Virus record (IMG/VR): IMGVR_UViG_3300015209_000002
Location: 1-35,973 of that record
Reading direction: 5' to 3' (one strand)
From: a virus
Length of the DNA: 35,973 nt
Made by a program: the position numbers and the translations under genes. The stretch's first letter is position 1, and each line of letters opens with the position of its first letter. This document shows, in pieces, positions 1 to 5,130 of this stretch. The notes beneath the pieces were generated by a model. The model searched no databases, was not told the DNA's origin, and saw nothing but the letters and a program-made list of their open reading frames with translations.

Positions 1-57
1 CGCAGCCCACGCAGCCTCCGCAGCCCTCGCAGCCCCCGCAGCCCCCGCAGCCTCCGC
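1..57. repeat. 9-bp tandem repeat at left edge (about 6 units)
   Basis: The first 57 bases are about six copies of a 9-base unit of the form CGCAGCCYC. On the minus strand they encode the Ala-Ala-X tail of the truncated protein. The window stops inside the repeat, so the true copy number is unknown. Confidence 0.85.
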
Positions 58-552
58 AAGCTCGGCGTCGCTCGCCTGTCCGGCAAGCCAACGATCGGTG
101 ACGTCGTTGCACGCCTTGACCCGTGGGTCGGTGCTCAGATGCTCCACGGACCGGGCACACCACAACGCCACCCGCCGCTCGACTCTTTTCACGACGGCCG
201 GATCGGCGTCAGCAGAGAGGCTGGGGATGAGTGGGATGCGACTGGCCATGCGCTGCTTGCCCGCGTCCGTGAGACGGTCGTTCACCAGCGGGATCGCCCT
301 GGCGATGGTGCCCGGCGTGCATGGCGGGGAGTCGGTGAGGGCCAACCCCTTCGCTTTCGCCTCGGCGCAGCGGGCGCACCCGCATAGGATGTAGCGCCAC
401 TCGGCAGAACACTTCGCCCCATTCGGGTCCGTGTGCGATCCGTGGGCGATGTGCATGGCTGCCATGGCGGCGGTCATACGAACGACTTTCGCTTGGGCCG
501 GCACGAGATGACGGGGTTCGGCGCGCTCACCACTGGCTCCCGATGCGCTCAT
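1..552 (-). CDS. Ala-rich phage protein, C-terminus cut by window edge
   Basis: The frame opens at ATG 552, which has GAGG just upstream and overlaps the previous stop by 26 bases; an in-frame ATG at 477 is an alternative. It stays open to base 1, giving 184 residues without a stop. Residues 48-62 hold four cysteines (C48, C57, C59, C62), a possible metal site. A helical middle follows, and from about residue 163 the protein becomes an Ala-Ala-X repeat (AAGAAGAARAAEAAWAA). Phage and actinobacterial proteins with long AAX tails of this kind are common but have no known function that I can name. It is the last gene of the leftward run and is incomplete. Confidence 0.75.
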   Translation of the reverse strand, partial: MSASGASGERAEPRHLVPAQAKVVRMTAAMAAMHIAHGSHTDPNGAKCSAEWRYILCGCARCAEAKAKGLALTDSPPCTPGTIARAIPLVNDRLTDAGKQRMASRIPLIPSLSADADPAVVKRVERRVALWCARSVEHLSTDPRVKACNDVTDRWLAGQASDAELAEAAGAAGAARAAEAAWAA

Positions 553-685
553 CGACCTCGCTCGGCACGTGGGGCGCGATGCGCTCGGCCAGCGTGGGCG
601 TGGAGCGGACCACGGCCCACTTGGCGAGGCACCAGGCGGCGAGGACGAGCACGGACAGGGCGAGCCAGACGACGAGGGCGATCAC
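527..685 (-). CDS. 52-residue single-pass membrane protein
   Basis: GTG start at 685 overlaps the upstream TGA by four bases (GTGA), which fixes the start better than the longer open frame extending to 730. A hydrophobic helix occupies residues 1-22 (IALVVWLALSVLVLAAW), followed by a short basic patch and a soluble tail of about 30 residues. It is translationally coupled to the small helix-turn-helix-like protein upstream. No family recognised. A membrane role is inferred only from hydrophobicity. Confidence 0.7.
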   Translation of the reverse strand: MIALVVWLALSVLVLAAWCLAKWAVVRSTPTLAERIAPHVPSEVDERIGSQW

Positions 686-894
686 GACGCCGCTCGCTCG
701 GGCTCGGGGATGCCGAGGGCATCGCCCCACTGACGCAGCGTCTCTCGGCTCACGGCGAGCGACGTGGCGGCGTTGATGTCGGCTTCGAGCCAGCGCCAGC
801 TACGACCGGCGGCGCGGTTGCGCTCCAGGTAGTCGGTCAGCGACCCGCCGAAGCGCATGTCTGTGAGTTGCCACAGTGCGGAGGTGGGGGGCAC
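682..894 (-). CDS. Small DNA-binding-like protein (helix-turn-helix)
   Basis: Seventy residues from GTG 894, which has AAGG about eight bases upstream; ATG 849 and an upstream ATG near 957 are other in-frame choices, so the N-terminus is uncertain. The core LTDYLERNRAAGRSWRWLEA followed by a segment ending VSRETLRQWGDAL matches the pattern of short phage HTH proteins, in which the second helix (VSRETLRQW) reads DNA. It starts the final minus-strand block, downstream of a 650-base gene-free island, so it may be the first cistron of its own transcript. Regulatory function is inferred. Confidence 0.6.
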   Translation of the reverse strand: MPPTSALWQLTDMRFGGSLTDYLERNRAAGRSWRWLEADINAATSLAVSRETLRQWGDALGIPEPERAAS

Positions 895-954
895 GGCACG
901 TACCTTGCCACGTCCCGGCCGAGGATGCAACCCCCAATTTCGGGGTTTCTCTAA

Positions 955-1146
955 CCACATACCCGCCAGCCTGTCGAGGCAGTCAAGGCGAACCTGCTCT
1001 ACAGGCCGAGCACAGGGAAGTACCGGGCTACGAAGTGGCTCGGTATGGGCAACCCCGCCTCGTCGGCCCCCACGTTGCGGCCCGCTAGCCCTGGTCCCTA
1101 CGGCGGCGACATCGGCACCGGCATGGGAAAGGAGGTGGTGTCGTAG
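955..1146 (+). other. Open frame without a start codon (possible gene remnant)
   Basis: Between TAA 952 and TAG 1144 one plus frame is open for 63 codons with strongly G/C-biased third positions, and it reads like protein (ANLLYRPSTGKYRATKWLG, later GPYGGDIGTGMGKEVVS). There is no ATG, GTG or TTG until ATG 1051, near the middle. It may be the 3' part of a lost gene, an insertion scar, or chance. No family recognised. Confidence 0.35.
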
Positions 1147-1157
1147 ACAAATGAAGC

Positions 1158-1206
1158 GGGGTCTTGGAGGGCTACAGGATTGCGGCCCCTTGCCCTCCAA
1201 GACCCC
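1158..1206. repeat. Perfect 15-bp inverted repeat
   Basis: GGGGTCTTGGAGGGC at 1158-1172 is exactly complementary to 1192-1206, with a 19-base loop. It ends seven bases before the tRNA. Neither strand has a T-run after the stem, so it is not a typical intrinsic terminator. Possible roles are a processing signal for the tRNA transcript, a barrier between opposing transcripts, or a protein-binding site. Confidence 0.8.
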
Positions 1207-1212
1207 CACCCT

Positions 1213-1285
1213 GCCCGTATAGCTCAATGGACAGAGCGTCTCTTTGCCTGAGAGATAGATGCCGGTTCGAATCCGGCTGCGGGCG
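1213..1285 (+). tRNA. tRNA with GCC anticodon (Gly by anticodon)
   Basis: A full cloverleaf can be drawn. Acceptor GCCCGTA/TGCGGGC (1213-1219 with 1278-1284, one T-G pair); D stem GCTC/GAGC with A14, G18G19 and A21 present; anticodon stem TCTCT/AGAGA with loop TTGCCTG, giving anticodon GCC at 1246-1248; T stem GCCGG/CCGGC with loop TTCGAAT; unpaired base G73; no encoded CCA. T at position 37 is unusual because a purine is expected there. A20, C35 and G73 resemble arginine tRNAs rather than glycine tRNAs, which normally have U73 in bacteria. It lies opposite in strand to the surrounding phage genes. Confidence 0.85.
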
Positions 1286-1386
1286 CTGTTGCACGTCCAC
1301 CTTACCCCGTCGCGCCCTTCAAGGGCTTCATCGTCCGCCTGGGCGTGTTCCAGTACGGCGACTTGCACTTCGGGCGCCCCGGATGA
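1252..1386 (+). other. Second start-less coding-like frame, overlapping the tRNA end
   Basis: A plus frame open from 1252 to TGA 1384-1386 becomes strongly coding-like after the tRNA (PFKGFIVRLGVFQYGDLHFG) with G or C at nearly every third position from about 1303. No usable start codon exists before GTG 1351. It may be a gene 3' end left beside an inserted or recombined tRNA. Function unknown. Confidence 0.3.
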
Positions 1387-1504
1387 CCAGGACGAATGAC
1401 CAGGACACGTCGTGGTCATCACCGGGCGACGGCTGTCGCCCCCGGCTCAGGCTGGGTCCGACCGCCGGCATGCTCGGCCTGCCGTGATGGTGGGCCATTA
1501 GGGC

Positions 1505-1533
1505 TTGACGTGGTCACAGCCCGGTGGTACGAT
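1505..1533 (+). promoter_or_regulatory. Sigma70-type promoter for a leaderless mRNA
   Basis: TTGACG (1505-1510), a 17-base spacer and TACGAT (1528-1533) form a near-consensus promoter. Only seven bases separate the -10 box from ATG 1541, so transcription should start at or one base before the A of the start codon. No ribosome-binding site precedes the ATG. Leaderless messages of this kind are common in actinobacteria. Confidence 0.8.
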
Positions 1534-1540
1534 TTGGGCC

Positions 1541-1969
1541 ATGACCACGACGACAACCACAACCACCACCACCTACCTGTACGAATCCAACGGGGGGTGG
1601 CTGTACCTCGCTCAGGGGACTTCGGTGGATCGCGAGGAGGGTTGGGCCGTCGTGGTCCCGGCCGAGGTGTACGCCTCCGCCTGCTTCCGCGTGGACGCTG
1701 GCTGCATCGCTCGCGCGCCGGCCCCGATGGAGCAAGTCAGCGAGTTCCTCGCCCGTGAGGGATGGCTGGGCTTCGAAGTCGTGCCCTGGCGCGAGGTCGA
1801 GGACATGGACTGTGTGGCTGCCTTCGACCCTGACCACCCGACCGACCTGTTCGTGGCCTGGGCCGACGATCTGGTCCACGAGGCCGGTCACGACTACAGC
1901 CACGATTCCCTCCGAGCCGCCGGGGGCGCCGCTCGGGACTACCTGGGGCTGAAGACGACGGGTGGCTGA
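1541..1969 (+). CDS. Plus-strand protein of unknown function with Thr-rich N-terminus
   Basis: 142 residues from ATG 1541, chosen because the promoter -10 box ends seven bases upstream. The protein begins with ten consecutive threonines, then TYLYESNGGWLYLAQG, a pattern I associate with small uncharacterised actinobacterial proteins. The rest is acidic, with many Asp/Glu, and has no signal peptide or membrane segment. Being on the opposite strand with its own strong promoter suggests expression independent of the lytic genes, as seen for cargo or lysogenic-state genes; that is inference. It is followed by a second gene overlapping by eight bases. Confidence 0.75.
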   Translation: MTTTTTTTTTTYLYESNGGWLYLAQGTSVDREEGWAVVVPAEVYASACFRVDAGCIARAPAPMEQVSEFLAREGWLGFEVVPWREVEDMDCVAAFDPDHPTDLFVAWADDLVHEAGHDYSHDSLRAAGGAARDYLGLKTTGG

Positions 1970-2216
1970 TCGACCACTGGTCCACGGCTCGACCAACACC
2001 TACACCTACCGCGGGTGCCGGTGCGGCCCATGTCGCGCCGCCCGGCGCGACTACGTCCGGGCGCTGCAACCGGATCGCCAACGCCGCAAGGTCGGCCGCA
2101 CCCACGGCATCCGCGCCACATACGCCAGCGGGTGCCGCTGCGAGGCGTGCCGCCGGAGCGAGGCCGACTACCGCCGGGCGCACCGCCACACGCTCGGTGC
2201 GGACGGCGTGGCCTAG
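1962..2216 (+). CDS. Duplicated Cys-rich small protein (two GCRCxxCR modules)
   Basis: 84 residues from GTG 1962, overlapping the previous stop (GTGGCTGA). The protein is an internal duplication: HG (8-9) followed by GCRCGPCRAARRDYVR (18-33), then HG (48-49) followed by GCRCEACRRSEADYRR (57-72). Each module has three clustered cysteines and a basic helix, suggesting a small metal-binding nucleic-acid-binding fold widespread in actinobacterial phages. The stop TAG at 2214-2216 overlaps the stop of the convergent minus-strand gene at a shared CTAG. Function unknown. Confidence 0.7.
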   Translation: MADRPLVHGSTNTYTYRGCRCGPCRAARRDYVRALQPDRQRRKVGRTHGIRATYASGCRCEACRRSEADYRRAHRHTLGADGVA

Positions 2217-2464
2217 CGCCCGCGCCACCACCCGGCGAGGTTCTGCGCCGTCGCCACTGCGAGCACCAGCCCGGCCGTCACGGCTGGCCAACGCTGCGCC
2301 GACTGGTCCGGCGTCCAGTGATCGGCGCCCCAGAGGCCGAAGCTCTGCCAAAGTTGCACCAGCACCAGCACGGCGCCGCCCTGGCCTGCCGTGCGGGCCT
2401 TGCCGGGCAGCGTGGGCGGAGTGGCAGCGGGCGAACTACGTGCGGCCGAAGGGCAGCTAGCCAT
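2213..2464 (-). CDS. Small membrane protein (83 residues)
   Basis: ATG 2464 overlaps the upstream TAG in ATGGCTAG. The first 30 residues are Ala/Pro/Ser-rich and may be untranslated if the real start is a GTG near 2368. Two hydrophobic stretches follow: AVLVLVQLWQSFGLW (about 33-47) and WPAVTAGLVLAVATAQNLAGWW (about 60-81). It closes the post-lysin run of small membrane proteins. Its stop converges on the plus-strand pair. No family recognised; it may be a holin accessory or membrane anchor, on position only. Confidence 0.55.
   Translation of the reverse strand: MASCPSAARSSPAATPPTLPGKARTAGQGGAVLVLVQLWQSFGLWGADHWTPDQSAQRWPAVTAGLVLAVATAQNLAGWWRGR
2392..2460 (+). pseudogene. Fragment resembling the GCRCGPCR module of the adjacent gene
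   Basis: One plus frame encodes CGPCRAAWAEWQRANYVR and ends at TAG 2458. CGPCRAA is identical to residues 21-27 of the gene ending at 2216. Upstream in this frame there is no matching HG...GC segment, so only the 3' part is recognisable. It is antisense to the start of the 2213-2464 membrane protein, so it is either a decayed duplicate or a coincidental shadow. Confidence 0.35.
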
Positions 2465-2630
2465 GGGCAATCCGGCGGCCGATGCCGATCAGCACGGCGG
2501 CGTGGAGCTCCAGCGACAGCCACAGGCAGAGCCAGCGGGAGTCGCACCACGATCGCCGTGGTCCCGGACAGCGGGCGTCGGTCCCGGGCGGCGGGTGGAT
2601 GGCTGACACCACGATCACGGACGCGCGCAC
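2457..2630 (-). CDS. Small membrane protein (57 residues)
   Basis: GTG 2630 is preceded closely by GGCGGAG. The N-terminal third is polar and Pro-rich; the C-terminal part SRWLCLWLSLELHAAVLIGI is a plausible membrane helix followed by basic residues. The start is uncertain because the spacing to the ribosome-binding site is short. It lies between two other small membrane proteins in the post-lysis block and has no recognised family. Confidence 0.45.
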   Translation of the reverse strand: MRASVIVVSAIHPPPGTDARCPGPRRSWCDSRWLCLWLSLELHAAVLIGIGRRIAHG

Positions 2631-2671
2631 ATGCTCCGCCAACCGGGCCGAGCACAGGATGGACAGGCGCC

Positions 2672-2767
2672 CTAGTGCTGGCCGACCCGGTAGGCGGTCC
2701 AGATGAGCAGGTCCACCCAGACGACGAGCGCCAGCCACAGGGCAGCCCAGCGGAGATGGTGCCTCAC
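2672..2767 (-). CDS. 31-residue membrane peptide
   Basis: GTG 2767 overlaps the preceding TGA as GTGA, and the frame encodes RWAALWLALVVWVDLLIW flanked by basic residues, then stops at TAG 2672. The exact 4-base overlap, high hydrophobicity and G/C-rich third positions argue that it is real despite its size. It resembles tiny single-helix phage membrane peptides. Function unknown. Confidence 0.6.
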   Translation of the reverse strand: MRHHLRWAALWLALVVWVDLLIWTAYRVGQH

Positions 2768-3105
2768 TCCGTTTCCTCGTCCCACACGTCGGCAAAGTGC
2801 TCCGGGTCCTCCCGTGCCAGGCGCAGCAACACCCGGTCCTTGACGGCGGCGAGGGCCTGGCGCAGCCGGTACCGCTCCTTGTTGGCCGTGTTCCGTTCAT
2901 CGCGGTTGGCCTCGTGGCGGGCGCGGTCGTAGGCGGTCGTGCAGGCCCGGCACCACAGGCCGTAGGACTTCGGGTTGTCCCGCATGAGGAAGCGCACGAA
3001 GCACTTCGAGCACGTCAGCTCCTCGCCCGGGTCACGGCGCCGCCTGCGCCCGGTGCGGGGCGGGCCGCCCATGACCGAGGGGGCAATTCGCTCGCCGTCC
3101 TTCAC
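2764..3105 (-). CDS. Basic protein with a zinc-ribbon-like Cys pair motif
   Basis: 113 residues from GTG 3105 (GTGA overlap); the open frame continues upstream but overlaps other genes there. An Arg-rich segment GRRRRRDPG precedes CSKC (about 48-51) and, 16 residues later, CRAC, forming a CxxC...CxxC ribbon. The C-terminal half is a charged helix (KERYRLRQALAAVKDRV). Such a layout suits nucleic-acid binding, as in HNH-like or ribbon phage proteins, but there is no clear catalytic HNH core. Function inferred only as metal-binding. Confidence 0.65.
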   Translation of the reverse strand: MKDGERIAPSVMGGPPRTGRRRRRDPGEELTCSKCFVRFLMRDNPKSYGLWCRACTTAYDRARHEANRDERNTANKERYRLRQALAAVKDRVLLRLAREDPEHFADVWDEETE

Positions 3106-3200
3106 GTCGCCAGCACCACCACTGCCACGAAGCCGGCCACCACGAGCGCCACGACCCCCCACCACAGCACGACGATGGTCAGCCGGCGCCACTCCTTCAC
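3102..3200 (-). CDS. 32-residue membrane peptide
   Basis: GTG 3200 and TGA 3102 form GTGA overlaps with both neighbours. MKEWRR is followed by an uninterrupted hydrophobic stretch (LTIVVLWWGVVALVVAGFVA) to the C-terminus, a typical single N-in helix. Both overlaps make it a convincing cistron. It sits among lysis-region membrane proteins and could modulate holin timing; that is inference from position. Confidence 0.65.
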   Translation of the reverse strand: MKEWRRLTIVVLWWGVVALVVAGFVAVVVLAT

Positions 3201-3559
3201 GGCGTCGGCCGCCGCCGGTCATGCTCCACCGGGATGTCCTGGGTGCGCCGATCCCAAAGATTGTCAAGACGGCGAACCACCTCCGCGTGCATCGCGGCCA
3301 CCGCCTTTCGTAGCTCGGCCACGGCAGCCGCTCCGGTCACCACCTCCAGCGCCGCCTTCATGGCGGCCAGCTCCTCCTTGCACTTCGCCCGGTCGGCCTC
3401 CAGCGTGGTTATCCGGTTCGATTGGTCGGCGTTCTGCTCGCGGAGGATGGCGCTGGTGTTGCGCTTGAACTGGGTGAACAGCACGGCGATGACGCCGCCC
3501 AACAGGACTGCGGTGCCAAGAACGGCGGCGATGAGGCTGAGGACGGCGGGAAGGGTCAC
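3197..3559 (-). CDS. Membrane protein with coiled-coil tail (lysis-region)
   Basis: 120 residues from GTG 3559 (GTGA overlap). One N-terminal transmembrane helix (LPAVLSLIAAVLGTAVLLGG, 3-22, running on to about 30) is followed by a heptad-rich helix from about 40 to 100 (ITTLEADRAKCKEELAAMKA). This architecture and its place two to four genes after the endolysin suggest a holin-associated or spanin-like membrane protein, but no lipobox or holin family signature is visible. Confidence 0.65.
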   Translation of the reverse strand: MTLPAVLSLIAAVLGTAVLLGGVIAVLFTQFKRNTSAILREQNADQSNRITTLEADRAKCKEELAAMKAALEVVTGAAAVAELRKAVAAMHAEVVRRLDNLWDRRTQDIPVEHDRRRPTP

Positions 3560-3834
3560 CTGGACCGGCCGGCGGCGTCCCCCGCCTTGCCCGGCACTTC
3601 CGAGTCGGCGGCGTCGGCTCGGGCGTGGGAGGAAGCAAGATCGTCGGCCACGACCTGGACCTTCGTCTGCGCCACGACTAGGTCGGCGGCGACTTCGCGG
3701 GCGGTGGCCTGGATCTCACGCAGCGCCCGGCGCAGGTCGTCGCCCAGGGTGTCGAGCACCAGCAGCAGGCGCACCGACACGCCGACGAACACAACGAGGG
3801 CGGCCGTGCCGAGGACGGCGGCGACGACGGTCAT
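3556..3834 (-). CDS. Membrane protein with coiled-coil tail, second copy-like
   Basis: 92 residues from ATG 3834 (ATGA overlap). Architecture matches its downstream neighbour: N-terminal helix VVAAVLGTAALVVFVGVSVR followed by a long amphipathic helix (RRALREIQATAREVAADLVV). The tandem pair of helix-plus-coiled-coil proteins after the endolysin may act together at the membrane, as holin/antiholin or pseudo-holin candidates. Sequence identity between the two is low by eye. Confidence 0.65.
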   Translation of the reverse strand: MTVVAAVLGTAALVVFVGVSVRLLLVLDTLGDDLRRALREIQATAREVAADLVVAQTKVQVVADDLASSHARADAADSEVPGKAGDAAGRSR

Positions 3835-4139
3835 GCCTTCCGCCAGACGTGGCCCTCGTCGAGGTAGCCGTGCCAACCATCGCTCTCGGAGCGCGAGCCA
3901 GCCGTGTCACCGATGCTGGCCCGGATCTCCAGCGAGCCGTCCTCGCACTCCCTGTAGGTGTGCGGCGGGAAGGCGACGTGCTGGATGCTCCGGGCGATCG
4001 CCGGGGCGTCGGCGTCTCTGGCGTTCGGCTTAAGGAAGAAGCACGCCAGCCCGTCGGGACCGGTAAAGCCCCTGGTCGGCCCGCAGTAGTCGCCCGGCTT
4101 CTCGATGGCGGCGATGGTCGCCATCCGGCGGCCAATCAT
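3831..4139 (-). CDS. Unknown soluble protein in lysis region (102 residues)
   Basis: ATG 4139 overlaps the preceding TGA as ATGA. The protein starts with a basic segment, then a Gly/Pro-rich region containing CGPTRGFTGPDGLACFFLKP, and ends with charged and aromatic residues (SDGWHGYLDEGHVWRKA). There is no signal peptide and no membrane segment. No family recognised. It is co-translated with the endolysin cluster. Confidence 0.65.
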   Translation of the reverse strand: MIGRRMATIAAIEKPGDYCGPTRGFTGPDGLACFFLKPNARDADAPAIARSIQHVAFPPHTYRECEDGSLEIRASIGDTAGSRSESDGWHGYLDEGHVWRKA

Positions 4140-4267
4140 CGGTGGGCCTTCTTCTTGCGGCGAAGGGCCGGCTTGGTGATGCCACGGCCCTTTCCGTGGC
4201 CCACGGGAGGCGCCAACTTCGACCGGTCGAAGTTGGCGAAGGACATCCCTGAGTACGGCATGGTCAT
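4136..4267 (-). CDS. 43-residue basic protein
   Basis: ATG 4267 overlaps the endolysin stop as ATGA, and its TGA overlaps the next ATG in the same way. The product is MTMPYSGMSFANFDRSKLAP followed by a Gly-rich linker and a strongly basic tail (ALRRKKKAHR). Short proteins with this sort of lysine/arginine tail occur beside tail or lysis genes in actinophages. Function unknown. Confidence 0.6.
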   Translation of the reverse strand: MTMPYSGMSFANFDRSKLAPPVGHGKGRGITKPALRRKKKAHR

Positions 4268-4998
4268 GCGCCCACCTTGGCGGCGATGGCCACAACGACC
4301 CGGGCCAGGTCCTCGAGCCGCTTCTGAGCGTCGACGGCATAGTTCACGGCGTCGGTGGCTTTCTGGGCGGCGAGGGCGAGCTGGGTTCGTTCGGCGTCGG
4401 TCATCTCTTCGTCTCCTTGTGGTGGGCGGGACAAGATGGCGGCCACCCGCAGGCGCATCGACGCCATCGAGAAGCCGAAGGGGTCGGGCTTACGGCGGGT
4501 CCATTCGAGGTGCCCGATGACCCGGTTGGATGTCCAGCCGTGGTGACGGCACAGAGCGGCGCACACGGCTGCGATCGTCTCCAGTTGTTGCGCCGGCCAC
4601 GGCTGGCCGTTGCCGAGGTTCTCGGCCTCGATGCCATGGAAGTAGCCATTCCCTGTCGGCCCGTCGAGCAGGCCCCTCGCCACGGCCGGGCCGGTCGGCG
4701 CCACGTCCCGGCGTACGTCGTCGAGCACGACCTGGGCGCCGGCCCCGGCGTGATTGCATCGGCCGCCCGAGATGAGCGTGATCGTGTGGGGCGGGTCCCG
4801 GTCCGAGTAGAGGTTGGCGAGGGGGCCGGCGAGGTCGGGGCGGCCGACGACGACGGTGTTGAGGTCGTTCGCTCCCCCGGTGTGGTGGACGATCACACCC
4901 ACTGGTCCCCACTGTCCAGGGCGTACCCGTGTCTGCCAGCCCGGCAGTACCGAAAGGGCTACCCCGCTGGAGCGGACGACTTCTGCAAGGTCAACCAT
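4264..4998 (-). CDS. Endolysin: N-acetylmuramoyl-L-alanine amidase (PGRP/amidase_2)
   Basis: 244 residues. It should cut the amide bond between N-acetylmuramic acid and L-alanine in peptidoglycan. The zinc site is visible: VIVHHTGG (H38/H39), NGYFHGIEAENLGNG (118-132), and IGHLEWTRRKPDP (161-173) with H163 and D172 as likely ligands and K170 nearby. The domain covers about residues 14-190. The C-terminal 45 residues form a helical/coiled segment rather than a known cell-wall-binding repeat, so targeting is unclear. ATG 4998 overlaps the stop of a 31-codon leader cistron (ATGGTTGA), implying coupled translation. No signal peptide, so a holin is expected. Confidence 0.92.
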   Translation of the reverse strand: MVDLAEVVRSSGVALSVLPGWQTRVRPGQWGPVGVIVHHTGGANDLNTVVVGRPDLAGPLANLYSDRDPPHTITLISGGRCNHAGAGAQVVLDDVRRDVAPTGPAVARGLLDGPTGNGYFHGIEAENLGNGQPWPAQQLETIAAVCAALCRHHGWTSNRVIGHLEWTRRKPDPFGFSMASMRLRVAAILSRPPQGDEEMTDAERTQLALAAQKATDAVNYAVDAQKRLEDLARVVVAIAAKVGA

Positions 4999-5086
4999 TC
5001 TCGGCCGCCATTGCGCTTTGCACCAGTCGCACGTCGCTGTGGTGTCTCCAGCCCGCGTCGCTCGTAGTACCTCGATCGGATGTCAT
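4991..5086 (-). CDS. 31-codon leader cistron before the endolysin
   Basis: ATG 5086 has an excellent ribosome-binding site (GAGGAGG, spacing six), stronger than that of the endolysin itself, and the cistron ends in an 8-base overlap with the endolysin start. The peptide is hydrophilic and unremarkable. The likely role is to load ribosomes for coupled endolysin translation. Oddly, the endolysin frame also reads protein-like just upstream of its ATG (TCDWCKAQWRPRM) but is closed by a stop with no start codon. Confidence 0.5.
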   Translation of the reverse strand: MTSDRGTTSDAGWRHHSDVRLVQSAMAAENG

Positions 5087-5130
5087 GGCGGCCTCCTCAG
5101 GCGTGGCGGGGGGCGGCCGCCATGCCGCAG

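Larger units (their letters stand above)
895..1540. other. Gene-free island between divergent transcription units
   Basis: About 650 bases separate the minus-strand gene starting at 894 from the plus-strand gene starting at 1541. It holds a small 6-bp hairpin (929-934 with 942-947), a start-less but coding-looking plus frame (955-1146), a 15-bp inverted repeat (1158-1206), a tRNA (1213-1285), a second start-less coding-looking frame (1252-1386), a 7-bp hairpin (1424-1430 with 1435-1441) and the plus-strand promoter (1505-1533). No complete protein gene is supported. It must also contain the promoter for the 894 gene, which I could not identify. Confidence 0.7.

Noticed and set aside
1213-1285. 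attP site overlapping the tRNA
   Set aside because: A complete tRNA is present and phage attP often matches only a tRNA 3' end, but no integrase gene is seen in the window, so an attachment role cannot be supported.
682-1422. Single 246-residue minus-strand protein
   Set aside because: The upstream two-thirds runs antisense through the tRNA and hairpin and is filler in composition; only the C-terminal 70 residues look like a real HTH protein.
3234-4520. 428-codon plus-strand open frame
   Set aside because: Antisense to five coupled lysis-region genes; Arg/Pro-rich shadow composition.
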